Of a stretch of DNA of 64,000 bases, positions 7,212 through 19,815 are shown piece after piece. How positions within the stretch are numbered: position 1 is the first letter of the stretch; each line of letters opens with the position of its first letter. This stretch comes from an uncultured Lachnospiraceae bacterium (lineage in GTDB: Bacteria; Bacillota; Clostridia; Lachnospirales; Lachnospiraceae). The DNA lies in the NCBI GenBank assembly GCA_947648875.1, contig CANSPM010000014.1, forward strand, positions 1 through 64,000, in the 5' to 3' direction. Below the pieces are notes generated by a model that was not told the DNA's origin, made no database searches, and saw only the letters and a list, made by a program, of their open reading frames with translations. The position numbers and the translations under genes are program-made.

Positions 7212-8425
7212 AATCCCTGATTCCTATAAAGCAGATGTGCCAGTGTGGGATTCACGTCCAGCAGTTTCATAGTTTCCTGTAAGGCGGCGCTCTCCTGTAG
7301 TCCAGATATCCCTGTTTTCTGGCAAGCCTCCTGTCTTTTCAGCATACGCTGCCCGATCACACCGACTCCCTGGGTCCTCTTTACGGCCCGAATCAGGAGA
7401 TTTTTGGGAGTATGTTCCATATCAATAAATTCCAGAATCTGTGTATCATACCCCTGCTGTTCCAGCAGACCTGCCCGAATGGCATCGGTAATCAAAGCAG
7501 ACATACGCTCTTTAATCACACCATAGCGCAAAAGCGGCTGCAATTCCTTACAGTGCATCTGCCTGTTGACTTCATGTTGACAGCAGGGCACCGCAAGAAT
7601 CACGCTGGCTCCCCATCTCACCGCCTTTTCAAGCGCATAGTCCGTTGCCGTATCACAGGCATGAAGAGATACCACCATATCCACCTTTGGTTCCCCCTCA
7701 TAAGTGCTGATATCCCCCACCTGGAAGCGCAGCTGCTCATATCCGCACTGCTTGGCCAGCTCATTGCAATGCTGTATCACATCCGCTTTCAAGTCCAGAC
7801 CTGTGACACAAATGTCTCTTCCCTGTAAAACATGAAGATAATAATACATGGCAAAGGTCAAATAAGATTTTCCGCAGCCAAAATCAATTATATGAATCGT
7901 ACCCTCGCTGGGAAGCCGATACAATATATCCTCAATAAACTCCAGATAACGATTTATCTGGCGAAATTTGTCATATTTATTCTTGGTTATTTTTCCGTCG
8001 GGAGTCTGAACCCCCAATCCAACAAGAAAATCCACCGGGTATCCCTCCCGGAGAATATACTGCTTTTCTCTGTTATGAGCCAGTGCCCTGGCGGTGTCAC
8101 ATACTGCCTTTCTGACCTTGATGGTCATTTTCCCTTTCTTGCTGACCAGAACGGTGACACTTCTGTCCCGAGCCGTAATCTCGCATTGGCGGAACTGTTC
8201 CTGTAACTGTTTCTCTATCAGTTCACAAGCCCCGAGGGCATCATGATTCTCATGGAATACCTGTTTTCCCACATACCTGGTGCTCTGAAACATCAGCTTA
8301 CCCTGTAATAGCACTGGGCGCATTTTAATCTTATCCCCACAGGATCTGTCCCTGCTGTTGCTCAAAATCACCTGCACCAATTTGTCGTCCACAATTTCTC
8401 TCAACGTCGCACTAAGCTCGTCCAT
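7208..8425 (-). CDS. Class I SAM-dependent methyltransferase (Methyltransf_32-like)
   Basis: 405-residue protein. The N-terminal ~150 residues form a domain without a recognised motif; the C-terminal half is a Rossmann methyltransferase with SAM-binding motif IIDFGCGKSYLTF near residues 175-187, an acidic loop near 205-212 (VTGLDLKAD) and a conserved VSLHACDTATDYAL segment near 250-263, typical of the Methyltransf_32 group. PCCQHEVNRQ near 275-284 could be a metal or structural site. Substrate unknown; relatives include putative RNA or protein methylases. First gene of a two-gene unit with the exported 843-residue protein (4-bp overlap). Its leader begins with the GCGGAACTCTAAT repeat motif and the start follows GGAG by nine bases. 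Confidence 0.82.
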   Translation of the reverse strand: MDELSATLREIVDDKLVQVILSNSRDRSCGDKIKMRPVLLQGKLMFQSTRYVGKQVFHENHDALGACELIEKQLQEQFRQCEITARDRSVTVLVSKKGKMTIKVRKAVCDTARALAHNREKQYILREGYPVDFLVGLGVQTPDGKITKNKYDKFRQINRYLEFIEDILYRLPSEGTIHIIDFGCGKSYLTFAMYYYLHVLQGRDICVTGLDLKADVIQHCNELAKQCGYEQLRFQVGDISTYEGEPKVDMVVSLHACDTATDYALEKAVRWGASVILAVPCCQHEVNRQMHCKELQPLLRYGVIKERMSALITDAIRAGLLEQQGYDTQILEFIDMEHTPKNLLIRAVKRTQGVGVIGQRMLKRQEACQKTGISGLQESAALQETMKLLDVNPTLAHLLYRNQGL

Positions 8426-8441
8426 ATCTGATTCTCCAATT

Positions 8442-8642
8442 AGAGTTCCGCATCCACCCTCCCTGCGCGCTTTTCCTTAGATCGGAATCCGTCCGCCAAA
8501 GCGTACCGATTGCGATCTGCGCGCTGGCAGGGCAGATGCTGTCAGAGTTCCGCATCCCCCTCCCCGCGCTTTTCCCGAGATCGAAATCCGTCCGCCAAAG
8601 CGTACCGATTGCGATCTGCGCGCTGGCAGGGCAGATGCTGTC
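8442..8642. repeat. Tandem ~100-bp repeat, two units plus a truncated third
   Basis: Units 8442-8543 (102 bp) and 8544-8642 (99 bp) are nearly identical; differences cluster in the first ~45 bp, while the last ~55 bp (CGTCCGCCAAAGCG through AGATGCTGTC) match exactly. A third unit starts at 8643 (AGAGTTCC) and is cut off by a hairpin. Each unit begins with AGAGTTCC(GCAT), the reverse complement of the GCGGAACTCT leader motif. The array lies in the methyltransferase leader. Open frames through it are repeats of the same peptide and are not considered genes. Confidence 0.9.
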
Positions 8643-8651
8643 AGAGTTCCA

Positions 8652-8686
8652 CAGAGCCACGAAAACATATAGCTTTCGTGGCTCTG
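8652..8686 (-). terminator. 13-bp stem-loop after the 139-residue gene
   Basis: CAGAGCCACGAAA (8652-8664) pairs perfectly with TTTCGTGGCTCTG (8674-8686). It lies 16 bases past the stop of the minus-strand gene ending at 8703 and directly abuts the tandem repeat. There is no T-run on either side; it probably marks the 3' end of the ATP synthase transcript. Confidence 0.5.
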
Positions 8687-8702
8687 CCTGTTGTAAATCT
8701 TT

Positions 8703-9122
8703 TCAGCGAAAACTGAAAAATCCTCTTTTGCCGCCTCTACGGCGTTTATATACTTCATTTACCAGGAGTACAAAGATAAGCGACGGCATCATTTTCCCAT
8801 CATATCCCGGTGGCTCCTGCGCCGAATCCCGCTGATTTTCTTCCCGCCGGATAATATCTGTTATATTCTCCGCCAGACGCTCCAATGTATAGCGGTCTGG
8901 ATACTCGTCGTAAATCACGCTGCCCTCATAATCCATTTTATCCAGAATCTCAGCAATCCTAATCTGATGATGCCGCACCTCTGCAGGATACATCTGTCGA
9001 AAATATTCCAGATCACGCAGCACGTCCTCACGCTGCTGACCATAAAGAGTCGCGTTTCCATTACCCGCCGCCGGATATGTCATATAAAAAGGTAATATTC
9101 TGCGCTCAAAATCCATGTCCAT
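8703..9122 (-). CDS. Small conserved-looking protein with C-terminal hydrophobic segment
   Basis: 139 residues, not recognised. The N-terminal two thirds are soluble and charged (LYGQQREDVLRDLEYFRQMYP, read in parts; and IRIAEILDKMDYEGSVIYDEYPDR), suggesting a helical bundle, followed by a short hydrophobic stretch (MMPSLIFVLLVNEVY, about 113-127) and a very basic tail. It could be membrane-associated. It follows atpC by 107 bases on the same strand, so it may be read through from the ATP synthase operon, but there is no evidence that it belongs to the enzyme. Codon use and a clean start with adjacent AAAGGTAGC support a real gene. Confidence 0.65.
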   Translation of the reverse strand: MDMDFERRILPFYMTYPAAGNGNATLYGQQREDVLRDLEYFRQMYPAEVRHHQIRIAEILDKMDYEGSVIYDEYPDRYTLERLAENITDIIRREENQRDSAQEPPGYDGKMMPSLIFVLLVNEVYKRRRGGKRGFFSFR

Positions 9123-9229
9123 GCTACCTTTTCTTTTTCTATAACATATGCATCCGATATATCCTGCGTTCCTGACCTGCCCCTTCAGCCTGGCAACTGT
9201 AGACCGCTTCCCTCAGCTGCCACTACGGC

Positions 9230-9634
9230 TTACTTTATCACCTGAATACGGGCCAATGCCCGCAGCAGGGCCGTCTCCGCTCTGGCTAAGTCCGTATCGT
9301 TGGTATGTTCATGGATACGCTCCTGGGCACGGTCTCTTGCCGCCTCAGCCCTGCTGACATCAATCTCACTGGGCCACTCCACAATCTCAGCCAAAATAGT
9401 AACCCGATCAGGCAAAATCTCTACAAACCCCGCATGCAACGCAGCTTCCTTTTCCCCCTCCGGTTCCGTGATCGTGAGGACCCCCGGCTTAACAATCACC
9501 GTCATGGGAAGATGACCAGGCAGCACCCCGATTTCTCCCTCTGAGGTATTGAATTCCACCATTTCCGCTTCGCCCTCATAAAATACTCTGCTAGGCGTAA
9601 TAATTTTCAAAGTCAAGCAATTATTTTCTGCCAT
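9230..9634 (-). CDS. atpC: ATP synthase F1 epsilon subunit
   Basis: 134-residue central-stalk subunit that couples F1 rotation to the c ring and can inhibit ATP hydrolysis. The N-terminal beta-sandwich shows the family run EFNTSEGEIGVLPGHLPM (about 27-44), followed by HAGFVEILPDRVTILAE; the C-terminal part is the two-helix inhibitory arm (SRAEAARDRAQERI, ARAETALLRALARIQV). Full length. It is the last gene of the atp operon, 17 bases after atpD. Confidence 0.95.
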   Translation of the reverse strand: MAENNCLTLKIITPSRVFYEGEAEMVEFNTSEGEIGVLPGHLPMTVIVKPGVLTITEPEGEKEAALHAGFVEILPDRVTILAEIVEWPSEIDVSRAEAARDRAQERIHEHTNDTDLARAETALLRALARIQVIK

Positions 9635-9651
9635 GGAAAACCTGCCTTTCC

Positions 9652-11058
<1,407 letters not shown>

Positions 11059-11072
11059 CTAGCGGAGCAGTG

Positions 11073-11930
11073 CTATGAAATAGCCTCTGCCCCAGCTATA
11101 ATCTCTGTTAATTCCTGTGTGATCGAGCCCTGACGAGCCCTGTTGTATTTCAGCGTCAGATCACTTATCATTTCTTCCGCATTGCTGGTCGCATTGTCCA
11201 TTGCCTGCATGCGCGCGCCATTCTCACTGGCTACAGCCTCCATCAGTCCGCCGTAGATCAAGCTGGCCATATACTTGGGAATTATCATTTCCAGAGCCTC
11301 TTCGTCGTCGGCCTCAAAATTCATGGGCACATCCGACTCCTCCCCGTCCCTCTCTGCCCCCTGCTCTACCGGCAGTAGCTTTAGCATTGTAGGTACATGG
11401 CTTACAGTATTCTTAAAAGACGTGTAGGCCAGATAGATCTCTCCGACATCGCCCGCAGCATACGCTTTCAGCAGTTCCGTGCACAGCAGCATCGCATCCG
11501 GATAGGCCGGCTCCTCCACCACATCGGACAGGTCCATTCGTACCTCATAGCCCTCTCGCACAAAAGCATCCTTGCCCTTGCGGCCCACGGCATAAATCAG
11601 CACATCCTCTCTCTTCCAGCCCTCATGGCGGGTCACCAGCTTTACAATATTGGAGTTGTAGCCTCCCGCCAGCCCTCTGTTGGAGGAGATGACAACCACA
11701 GCTTTTTTGCCATTGCCCGCAGACTGCAGATATCTGTGCTGCAAATTGCCAACCCTTGCCAGAATCCGACTTACCGTCTGATACATGCAGTTAAAATATG
11801 CCTTGGAGTTCTCTGCGCTGGCTCTGGCCCTTTGCAGCTTTACGGTAGAAACAAGTTTCATGGCTTTGGTGATCTGCTGGGTGCTCTGTATGCTCCCTTT
11901 GCGACGCTTGATATCACGCATTGATGCCAT
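11073..11930 (-). CDS. atpG: ATP synthase F1 gamma subunit
   Basis: 285-residue rotor shaft. The N-terminus MASMRDIKRRKGSIQSTQQI and the C-terminus ASENGARMQAMDNATSNAEEM are the two coiled-coil signatures of the family. ATG at 11930 gives the standard MASMRDI start and follows AAGAGG by eight bases; seven upstream residues in the open frame are ignored. An acidic stretch around residue 200 (GAERDGEESDVPMNFEADDEEALE, read in parts) is an insertion typical of some Firmicutes. Confidence 0.95.
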   Translation of the reverse strand: MASMRDIKRRKGSIQSTQQITKAMKLVSTVKLQRARASAENSKAYFNCMYQTVSRILARVGNLQHRYLQSAGNGKKAVVVISSNRGLAGGYNSNIVKLVTRHEGWKREDVLIYAVGRKGKDAFVREGYEVRMDLSDVVEEPAYPDAMLLCTELLKAYAAGDVGEIYLAYTSFKNTVSHVPTMLKLLPVEQGAERDGEESDVPMNFEADDEEALEMIIPKYMASLIYGGLMEAVASENGARMQAMDNATSNAEEMISDLTLKYNRARQGSITQELTEIIAGAEAIS

Positions 11931-11972
11931 ATATATACCTCTTTTCTGCAATATCGCATTAGATTCTACATA

Positions 11973-14045
<2,073 letters not shown>

Positions 14046-14058
<13 letters not shown>

Positions 14059-14588
14059 GTATGATCACCTATCTCCTTCAGAGTCTCATTTACCAGGCTG
14101 TCCTGAATCTCAGCATCTATAGACGCTGCAACAGCCTTGCCGGCCATCATCGCGGCGATGCTGATCATCTCCCGCTTCACCTCGTCAGCCATCTTCTGCT
14201 TTTCCAGCCTGGCCTCCGTGCGGGCGCGCTCCATGATCGCGGATGCCTCGTTTCTGGCTTTGGCTATGATTTCATTCTCATTCTCCAACGCCCGTTTGCG
14301 GGCATCGCTGAGAATCTCCTCCGCTTCCTTGTCGATATCCCTTATCTTCGCCTCATACTCTTCTTTCATTCTGGCGGCCTGCTCCATATTGCTCTGCGCA
14401 TCGTCCAGTTCGCTCTTGATCTTTTCCCTGCGGTCCTGCAACATCTTCCTGGCCGGATTGAACAGAAAGTAACTCAGCAACAGGAACAGCACAAAGATCG
14501 CAATGATCATCAGCATGGAGTCAGCCAGCAGCTGGTAGTCCAGATCAAAGAGTCTCTCCATGGGCTCCTGGGCCGTTAAAAGTATCAT
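14046..14588 (-). CDS. atpF: ATP synthase F0 b subunit
   Basis: 180-residue peripheral stalk. One membrane helix near residues 26-45 (LMIIAIFVLFLLLSYFLF) is followed by a conserved FNPARKMLQDRREKI hinge and a long charged coiled coil to about residue 150. Start ATG follows AAGGAGG by eight bases. One membrane span and a single b gene indicate a homodimeric b stalk. Confidence 0.93.
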
Positions 14589-14658
14589 TCTCTGCCTCCT
14601 TTATACACTCGCTCCATAAGTACGCCGTCTCCGGCGTAGATTGATTTATCCGGGAGGC

Positions 14659-14928
<270 letters not shown>

Positions 14929-15020
14929 TCATGACAATAGAAAAACCACACAATGTGCTTTCTATATGTGTAAGTTACGCATATTCTGAAAATATGCCGT
15001 TTTGCTTTTCCTTATTCGTT

Positions 15021-15755
15021 CTATTCTTCACTGCCGATGGCATTGTTGATGTATGTCATGGTCAGCATACAGAATACATAGGTCTGAATTGCTCCGGAGA
15101 ACAAGTCAAAATACACATGCAGCGCCGCAGGCCAAATGGTGGCGAACCATCCCAGCAACCCGTATACAAGCGCCATCATCACCGTGCCGGACAGCACATT
15201 GGCAAACAGACGCAGGGACAAAGACACTGGCACCGCAATCTCACTGATCAGGTTGATTGGGAACCAGATGGGCAGCCATGGCGGCAGTGGTGAACACATA
15301 TCCACCCAGATATCCTTGAGCTTTTGATGCTTAAACTGATTGAAATGAATCAGCACAAAAGTGAGGATACCTAACGGCAACGTCACGCCATAATCCGCTG
15401 TAGGCGGCCTCAATCCCAGCAGACCCGATATATTGGACAGTAGGATAAAAATAAATACCGTTCCAATATAATTGTAAAATCTGGGGGCATTTTTCCCCAT
15501 GGGGCCATCCACTATGCCGTCCAGTTTCTCCACCATCAACTCCACCACGTTCTGGAAACCCGTAGGCACTTCCGTGGCCTTTCTCATGGTTCGGTTCGCG
15601 ACAATGGCAAAACCGATGAGAATCAGCATGACGATCAGGATGCACACATGCGATGTTGTTATCCACACTTCATGGCCGAAAAAGCTGTATTTAAACAGGC
15701 CATGTATCATAAAATCGATATTGTCAGCCGAGGATAACAAAGGTCCAATTTGCAT
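15021..15755 (-). CDS. atpB: ATP synthase F0 a subunit
   Basis: 244-residue integral membrane stator that forms the ion half-channels against the c ring. The essential Arg is in SLSLRLFANVLSG (near residue 183), and conserved segments PTGFQNVVELMVEKL and LTMTYINNAIG are present. About five to six membrane helices. Full length. It lies 107 bases upstream of atpE, with a short spacer that holds no gene. Confidence 0.95.
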   Translation of the reverse strand: MQIGPLLSSADNIDFMIHGLFKYSFFGHEVWITTSHVCILIVMLILIGFAIVANRTMRKATEVPTGFQNVVELMVEKLDGIVDGPMGKNAPRFYNYIGTVFIFILLSNISGLLGLRPPTADYGVTLPLGILTFVLIHFNQFKHQKLKDIWVDMCSPLPPWLPIWFPINLISEIAVPVSLSLRLFANVLSGTVMMALVYGLLGWFATIWPAALHVYFDLFSGAIQTYVFCMLTMTYINNAIGSEE

Positions 15756-15904
15756 ACTCTCACCTCCCTCTTAATTTTCTAATATTATTTCGTAACCGCC
15801 CTGCCAGTGACGCTTCAGGCAAAAAAATCTCCGTTCAAACCGTTCGGCAAATTTTCTGCACCCGTCTGCGGCGCTGTCTGCGCGCTTACCGTTCATATGC
15901 CTTC

Positions 15905-16387
15905 TCACAAAACTTCCGTTTCCTGCTCCTCCGGGGACACAGGTGCCCTCACAGGCTCCTCGTCCGGCATGGGCTGTGGCACCGGATCTGTCTCGTGGAA
16001 AAACATATTGCATAATTTATGAGTAAACGGCTGAATATATGCCGCTACTTTCATCATCATATAGCCTAAAAATACAATCAGAGGATTCAGTACATCCGTC
16101 AGCATAATAATTCCTAAAATGATACACAACAATGCGTATCGAAGCAATCCTCCTGACACCACTGTCTTGGCGGCGGCATCCCCCATATCCAGCGCTCTGT
16201 CCAAAGTCCGGTACATATGCCAGCTTCCCAGCAGGGCCAGCAGGATGCCCAGCCACAAAGCGGCTGCGTACATCCCTTTTTGCCTGGCTGGCCACATACC
16301 CACCAGCTGGCATGCCACACCGCAAAAGAGGATTCCCAAATCCAGTTCCAGCAAGCCTCTGTTTATCGCCTTCAATCTATTTATCAT
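15905..16387 (-). CDS. atpI: AtpI-type ATP synthase assembly protein
   Basis: 160-residue membrane protein, four hydrophobic spans, in the usual AtpI position directly upstream of atpB. Start ATG at 16387 gives MINRLKAINRGLLELDLGILFCG; the longer open frame has low-complexity residues and overlaps the preceding gene extensively. AtpI-type proteins help c-ring assembly or ion supply. The C-terminal 40 residues are cytoplasmic, Pro/Glu-rich (PMPDEEPVRAPVSPEEQETE). It overlaps the upstream small gene by 11 bp. Sequence similarity is weak, so the name rests on context, topology and length. Confidence 0.72.
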   Translation of the reverse strand: MINRLKAINRGLLELDLGILFCGVACQLVGMWPARQKGMYAAALWLGILLALLGSWHMYRTLDRALDMGDAAAKTVVSGGLLRYALLCIILGIIMLTDVLNPLIVFLGYMMMKVAAYIQPFTHKLCNMFFHETDPVPQPMPDEEPVRAPVSPEEQETEVL

Positions 16388-16685
16388 CGTCTTTGCCTGC
16401 GTCTTTCCGCTCTGCCTGTCCGCATGTTTTCTTCTCGTGAGGTTGCTCGTCAAAAACCGACCTGGCCATACGCCAGATGTTCTGGAAACCAGCAATGGCA
16501 CCGATAAAGAAAAACAGCACCATAAAAAAAGAGGTGCCGCACCTGCGGTCCAGCAGAATGCCCAACCAGGACATAAATCCAATAGGCACCAGCATATTGA
16601 TACCAAACTGCATAATCAACACCAATGCACGGTATACACTTTTATCCTGTTTATTTTTTCTCTCATAGGGCGCTTTTTTGCTCAT
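16377..16685 (-). CDS. AtpZ/AtpI-like small membrane protein, first gene of the atp operon
   Basis: About 102 residues with two hydrophobic helices (ALVLIMQFGINMLVPIGFMSWLG and SFFMVLFFFIGAIAGFQNIW, each read in parts) and a charged tail. This layout and the GxxxD/R-type loop (LGILLDRRCGT) match AtpZ/AtpQ-like proteins, which in some bacteria form a magnesium/calcium channel with AtpI. The start codon is uncertain: ATG at 16685 has no Shine-Dalgarno and lies only seven bases past a TATAAT box, while an in-frame GTG at residue 17 follows CAGGATAAAA. Confidence 0.7.
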   Translation of the reverse strand: MSKKAPYERKNKQDKSVYRALVLIMQFGINMLVPIGFMSWLGILLDRRCGTSFFMVLFFFIGAIAGFQNIWRMARSVFDEQPHEKKTCGQAERKDAGKDDDK

Positions 16686-16691
16686 TTCATT

Positions 16692-16720
16692 ATTATATAT
16701 AAGTTTTTCAAAAAAGTCCA
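16692..16720 (-). promoter_or_regulatory. Candidate promoter of the atp operon
   Basis: Reading the minus strand: TGGACT (16720-16715), a 17-base spacer, TATAAT (16697-16692). Transcription would begin almost at the ATG at 16685, implying a leaderless message or a downstream start codon. Confidence 0.4.
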
Positions 16721-16773
16721 GCATAAGCAAACAATATCCCGTGAAAAATCTATAAATTTTTCCAAAAATAAAG

Positions 16774-16802
16774 TTGACTTCCAAACATACACATTGTAGT
16801 AT
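16774..16802 (+). promoter_or_regulatory. Promoter of the DUF402 gene
   Basis: TTGACT (16774-16779), a 17-bp spacer and TAGTAT (16797-16802), about 90 bases upstream of the plus-strand gene that starts at 16895. Faces away from the atp operon promoter. Confidence 0.5.
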
Positions 16803-16894
16803 CATTTTAACAGACAGCAGGGCGTTATCCATCCGCCTGCCCCTGCATCCCAGATTTTGACAGATGCAGGAACTCATAGAAAAAAGGAGACCCC

Positions 16895-17374
16895 ATGAAT
16901 ACATTTCAGTTATACCGCAAACGCCTGATCCCCGCCGAATGCATCCTGCTGAAAGACGATGTTATCCTAAAACAGACCGATGATCTGATCATCACCTCCT
17001 GGAAGACCCTGAATCCCAAAATTGCTTTCAGCCATGGCTGTTCCTGCTATTTTCTGAAAGAAGGATTCAAACTCAGCAAGTTTTACCGCCAGGACAATTC
17101 CCTGCTGTACTGGTATTGCGATATTGTGGAGTATGCCCAGGATGAATCCGCACATACTCTGACGGCCACAGATCTGCTGGCCGATGTAATCGTATATCCC
17201 GACGGCCGCATAAAAGTGGTAGATCTGGATGAACTAGCCCAGGCTTTTGAGACCGGCCTGCTCACCGCCTCCCAACTCTCCGCCGCGCTACGACAACTGA
17301 ATCATCTGCTCACCTACATCTACAAGGATAAATTTGATCAGCTACAGGCACCGATAGAAAGCCTCGGACTTTAA
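16895..17374 (+). CDS. DUF402 family protein (possible nucleoside phosphatase)
   Basis: 159 residues. Matches DUF402 by the core LYWYCDIVEYAQDE, followed by DLLADVIVYPDGRIKVVDLDELAQA, which hold the acidic metal-binding residues; family members studied in Gram-positives hydrolyse nucleoside di- or triphosphates. The N-terminal strand region (RLIPAECILLKDD) is divergent from the better known Bacillus proteins, so substrate is uncertain. Start ATG follows AAAAGGAG. Encoded alone, divergent from the atp operon and convergent with the SleB-like gene; a GCCTCGG/CCGAGGC stem-loop (17361-17384) covers its stop codon. Confidence 0.78.
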   Translation: MNTFQLYRKRLIPAECILLKDDVILKQTDDLIITSWKTLNPKIAFSHGCSCYFLKEGFKLSKFYRQDNSLLYWYCDIVEYAQDESAHTLTATDLLADVIVYPDGRIKVVDLDELAQAFETGLLTASQLSAALRQLNHLLTYIYKDKFDQLQAPIESLGL

Positions 17375-17396
17375 CGCCCGAGGCCCTTGCATCTGG

Positions 17397-18566
17397 TCAG
17401 TAAAAAATATGTCCTCCTATGGAAATGCCGGTAAGCCCCGGTATGGGGGTACGGAAATATACACAGTTGCCCACATTGCTCATGCCGGACATGGCTTCCT
17501 CCGCCGCTCTGTAACAGTCGGGAGTCGCCTTGTTATTCGTAAGCGCCAGCGCCAGTCTGCCGCTTCCCACCGGTGAAAACTGCTTTTTCTGGTAGATTAC
17601 CCCCAGTATCGTATCGGGATAGACACTACTGAGCATTCGATTGATTACCACGGCACCCACTGCAAGTTTTCCCTCATAGGGTTCTCCCCCCGCTTCGCAG
17701 TAGATCAGATTGGCAAGCAGATTCAGATCTCCCTCCTCAAAAGTAACGTCCGAGATATTGCGCCAGGTGGCGTTGGCGGCCCGCTGGGACATGGCGATCT
17801 CCTGTTGTAGTTTCTTTTTGAGGGTCTCCAGATCCTCCTCCAGTTTTTTGAGATTAGCCTCGTACTCTCTGGCCTCCTCCTCCGCCTCGGAGATCTGGTC
17901 CGCATAGTCTGCCATGCGGTTGCTGGTCTGGCTAATCAGACCGGATACCCGGCTTTTTTCCGCCTCCGCCTGCATTTTCAGATAGTCCAGTTCCTCTTTC
18001 TCCTGTTGCAGCCGAATTTCCTCGGACTCAATAAACTGCCGGTTTTCAATGATCTGATCCAGCATCTCATCATCCGCTTCCGCCATGCGCTCCGTATATA
18101 TGGAGATATTGAGGAACCTGGCGAAACTCTCCCAACTGAAAAGGATATCCAGCAGGCTTTCCTGTCCCATCTCATATGCATATTGTATACGCTTTTCCAT
18201 GCAGTCATACTGCCACGCCTCCATAGCTTTGGCATCCGCCAGAGCCTGGGTGGTATCCACAATTTCCTGCTCCTTGTCCCGAATGAGTTGTTCCAGCTCC
18301 TCCAAATGGTCGCTGACCGCCGTCAACTGCTCATTTAATTCCGTCAACTGTCGTCTCAGGGACTTCTGTTCCCCTTTCAGACCGTGCAGTTCCTGCTCGT
18401 TGGCATCCATCTGATCTTCCAGCTGATCCTTCTCCTGCTCTTTTTCCTCAATCTCCTGCCTGGTAGAACTGGTGGCATGAGAGGGAAACGGTACGCTGCC
18501 AAAAGTCAGGGCCACCGCCAGCAAAAGCACAATTCTTTTTGTTCTACCCTTATAATATGCTCTCAT
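17397..18566 (-). CDS. Secreted coiled-coil cell-wall hydrolase (PcsB-like N-terminus, SleB-type catalytic domain)
   Basis: 389 residues. A signal peptide (basic MRAYYKGRTKRI, hydrophobic core, cleavage near SHATS at residue 31) sends it outside. Two long coiled coils (about 35-115 and 180-265) resemble PcsB/CwlO-type regulatory arms. The C-terminal ~110 residues are a hydrolase_2/SleB-like domain, starting DLNLLANLIYCEAGGEPYEGKLAVGAVVINRM (read as short motifs: IYCEAGGE and GAVVINRM), where the Glu is the likely catalytic acid. The enzyme would cut peptidoglycan glycan strands. Located 6 bases after the dCMP deaminase gene on the same strand. Function in division or spore germination cannot be decided. 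Confidence 0.87.
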   Translation of the reverse strand: MRAYYKGRTKRIVLLLAVALTFGSVPFPSHATSSTRQEIEEKEQEKDQLEDQMDANEQELHGLKGEQKSLRRQLTELNEQLTAVSDHLEELEQLIRDKEQEIVDTTQALADAKAMEAWQYDCMEKRIQYAYEMGQESLLDILFSWESFARFLNISIYTERMAEADDEMLDQIIENRQFIESEEIRLQQEKEELDYLKMQAEAEKSRVSGLISQTSNRMADYADQISEAEEEAREYEANLKKLEEDLETLKKKLQQEIAMSQRAANATWRNISDVTFEEGDLNLLANLIYCEAGGEPYEGKLAVGAVVINRMLSSVYPDTILGVIYQKKQFSPVGSGRLALALTNNKATPDCYRAAEEAMSGMSNVGNCVYFRTPIPGLTGISIGGHIFY

Positions 18567-18572
18567 ATGCTC

Positions 18573-19061
18573 TCACAATTCAAGTTCCACTTTTCTGCCT
18601 GTCTTATGATAGGGAACATACACCACTCCGGCGGCATCAAACATCCTTTTGGATGCCATATTGGAGGGCGTCCCCCTGTATTTGTCACTGGCGTACACCA
18701 CTGTCCTGATGCCCGCCTGAATGATAGCTTTGGCACACTCATTGCAGGGGAACAGGGACACATACAGCTTGGTTCCTTCCAGAGATCCGCCACGATAATT
18801 CAGTATGGCATTGAGTTCACTGTGTGTCACAAAAGGGTATTTGGTGTCCAGTTCCTCCGCTGCCTCCCGCTCCCAGGGAAAGCAGTCGTCGGCGCAACCG
18901 TTGGGAAACCCGTTATAACCCATGGACAAAATCTTGTTTTCCTGACTGACTATACAGGCTCCCACCTGGGTCCCCGGGTCCTTGGAGCGCATTCCCGAGA
19001 GCTGTGCCACCCCCATAAAATACTCATCCCAGCTTATATAATCCTCTCTCTTACCGCTCAT
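18573..19061 (-). CDS. comEB: dCMP deaminase
   Basis: 162-residue zinc deaminase converting dCMP to dUMP for thymidylate synthesis. Zinc ligands are visible in HSELNAIL (His and catalytic Glu) and PCNECAKAI (two Cys). The DPGTQVGACIVS segment near residues 28-39 and GYNGFPNGCADDCFPW are typical of the ComEB/dCMP branch. Full length. Follows upp by 11 bases, giving a pyrimidine-salvage pair. Confidence 0.93.
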   Translation of the reverse strand: MSGKREDYISWDEYFMGVAQLSGMRSKDPGTQVGACIVSQENKILSMGYNGFPNGCADDCFPWEREAAEELDTKYPFVTHSELNAILNYRGGSLEGTKLYVSLFPCNECAKAIIQAGIRTVVYASDKYRGTPSNMASKRMFDAAGVVYVPYHKTGRKVELEL

Positions 19062-19072
19062 AGCCCATCCCC

Positions 19073-19702
19073 TTACTTAGTGCCGAAAATACGATCTCCA
19101 GCATCCCCCAGACCGGGCACAATATATCCGTGTTCATTCAGTCTCTCATCCAGCGCTCCAATATACATGTCCACATCCGGGTGTTCCCGCTTCATGAGTT
19201 CCACACCCTCCGGCGCGGCGATAATGCACATGAAATGAATGTTCTTACATCCCTTATCCTTCAACATCTGAATGGCGGCCACGGAGGAACCTCCGGTGGC
19301 AAGCATGGGGTCAACCACAAAGACCTCCCGCTCCGCGCAGTCGGCAGGAAGCTTGCAGTAATATTCCACCGGTTTCAGAGTCTCAGGGTCCCGATACAGG
19401 CCGATATGCCCCACCTTGGCTGCGGGGATCAGGCTCAATATACCGTCCACCATCCCCAGCCCCGCCCGGAGAATCGGCACAATTGCCATCTTCTTGCCCC
19501 TGAGTTCCCTGACAATGGCGGAACAGATCGGCGTCTCAATCCGCACATCCTCCAGCTGTAGGTCCCTGGTGGCCTCATAGCAAATCAGCATGGCAATCTC
19601 GCTGATAGTCTGCCTGAAATCCTTGGTGCCAGTCTCCGTCCTGCGTATGAAACCAATCTTGTGCTGGATCAGGGGATGATCCATGATAACTACTTTTGCC
19701 AT
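19073..19702 (-). CDS. upp: Uracil phosphoribosyltransferase
   Basis: 209 residues; converts uracil and PRPP to UMP. PRPP-binding loop [15 protein letters not shown] near residues 125-139 and the uracil-binding end [18 protein letters not shown] are diagnostic. Length matches the family. Upstream of the dCMP deaminase gene in the same direction and 113 bases after rpiB. No PyrR-type leader was noticed. Confidence 0.96.
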   Translation of the reverse strand: MAKVVIMDHPLIQHKIGFIRRTETGTKDFRQTISEIAMLICYEATRDLQLEDVRIETPICSAIVRELRGKKMAIVPILRAGLGMVDGILSLIPAAKVGHIGLYRDPETLKPVEYYCKLPADCAEREVFVVDPMLATGGSSVAAIQMLKDKGCKNIHFMCIIAAPEGVELMKREHPDVDMYIGALDERLNEHGYIVPGLGDAGDRIFGTK

Positions 19703-19815
19703 AAATTTTCCCTCTTATCAATAAGTTCGGAATCCGCTCTGATGCCGCAGACTCCCGGTCCCCAATGTCCGCGTCCCTCAGCCTTCGGATAAGCGCACTC
19801 CGGTCAACTGCCTGT

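Noticed and set aside
8412..8660. 82-codon minus-strand frame (MRNSDS repeats)
   Set aside because: It translates the tandem repeat; amino-acid repetition follows the DNA repeat and there is no independent ribosome site.
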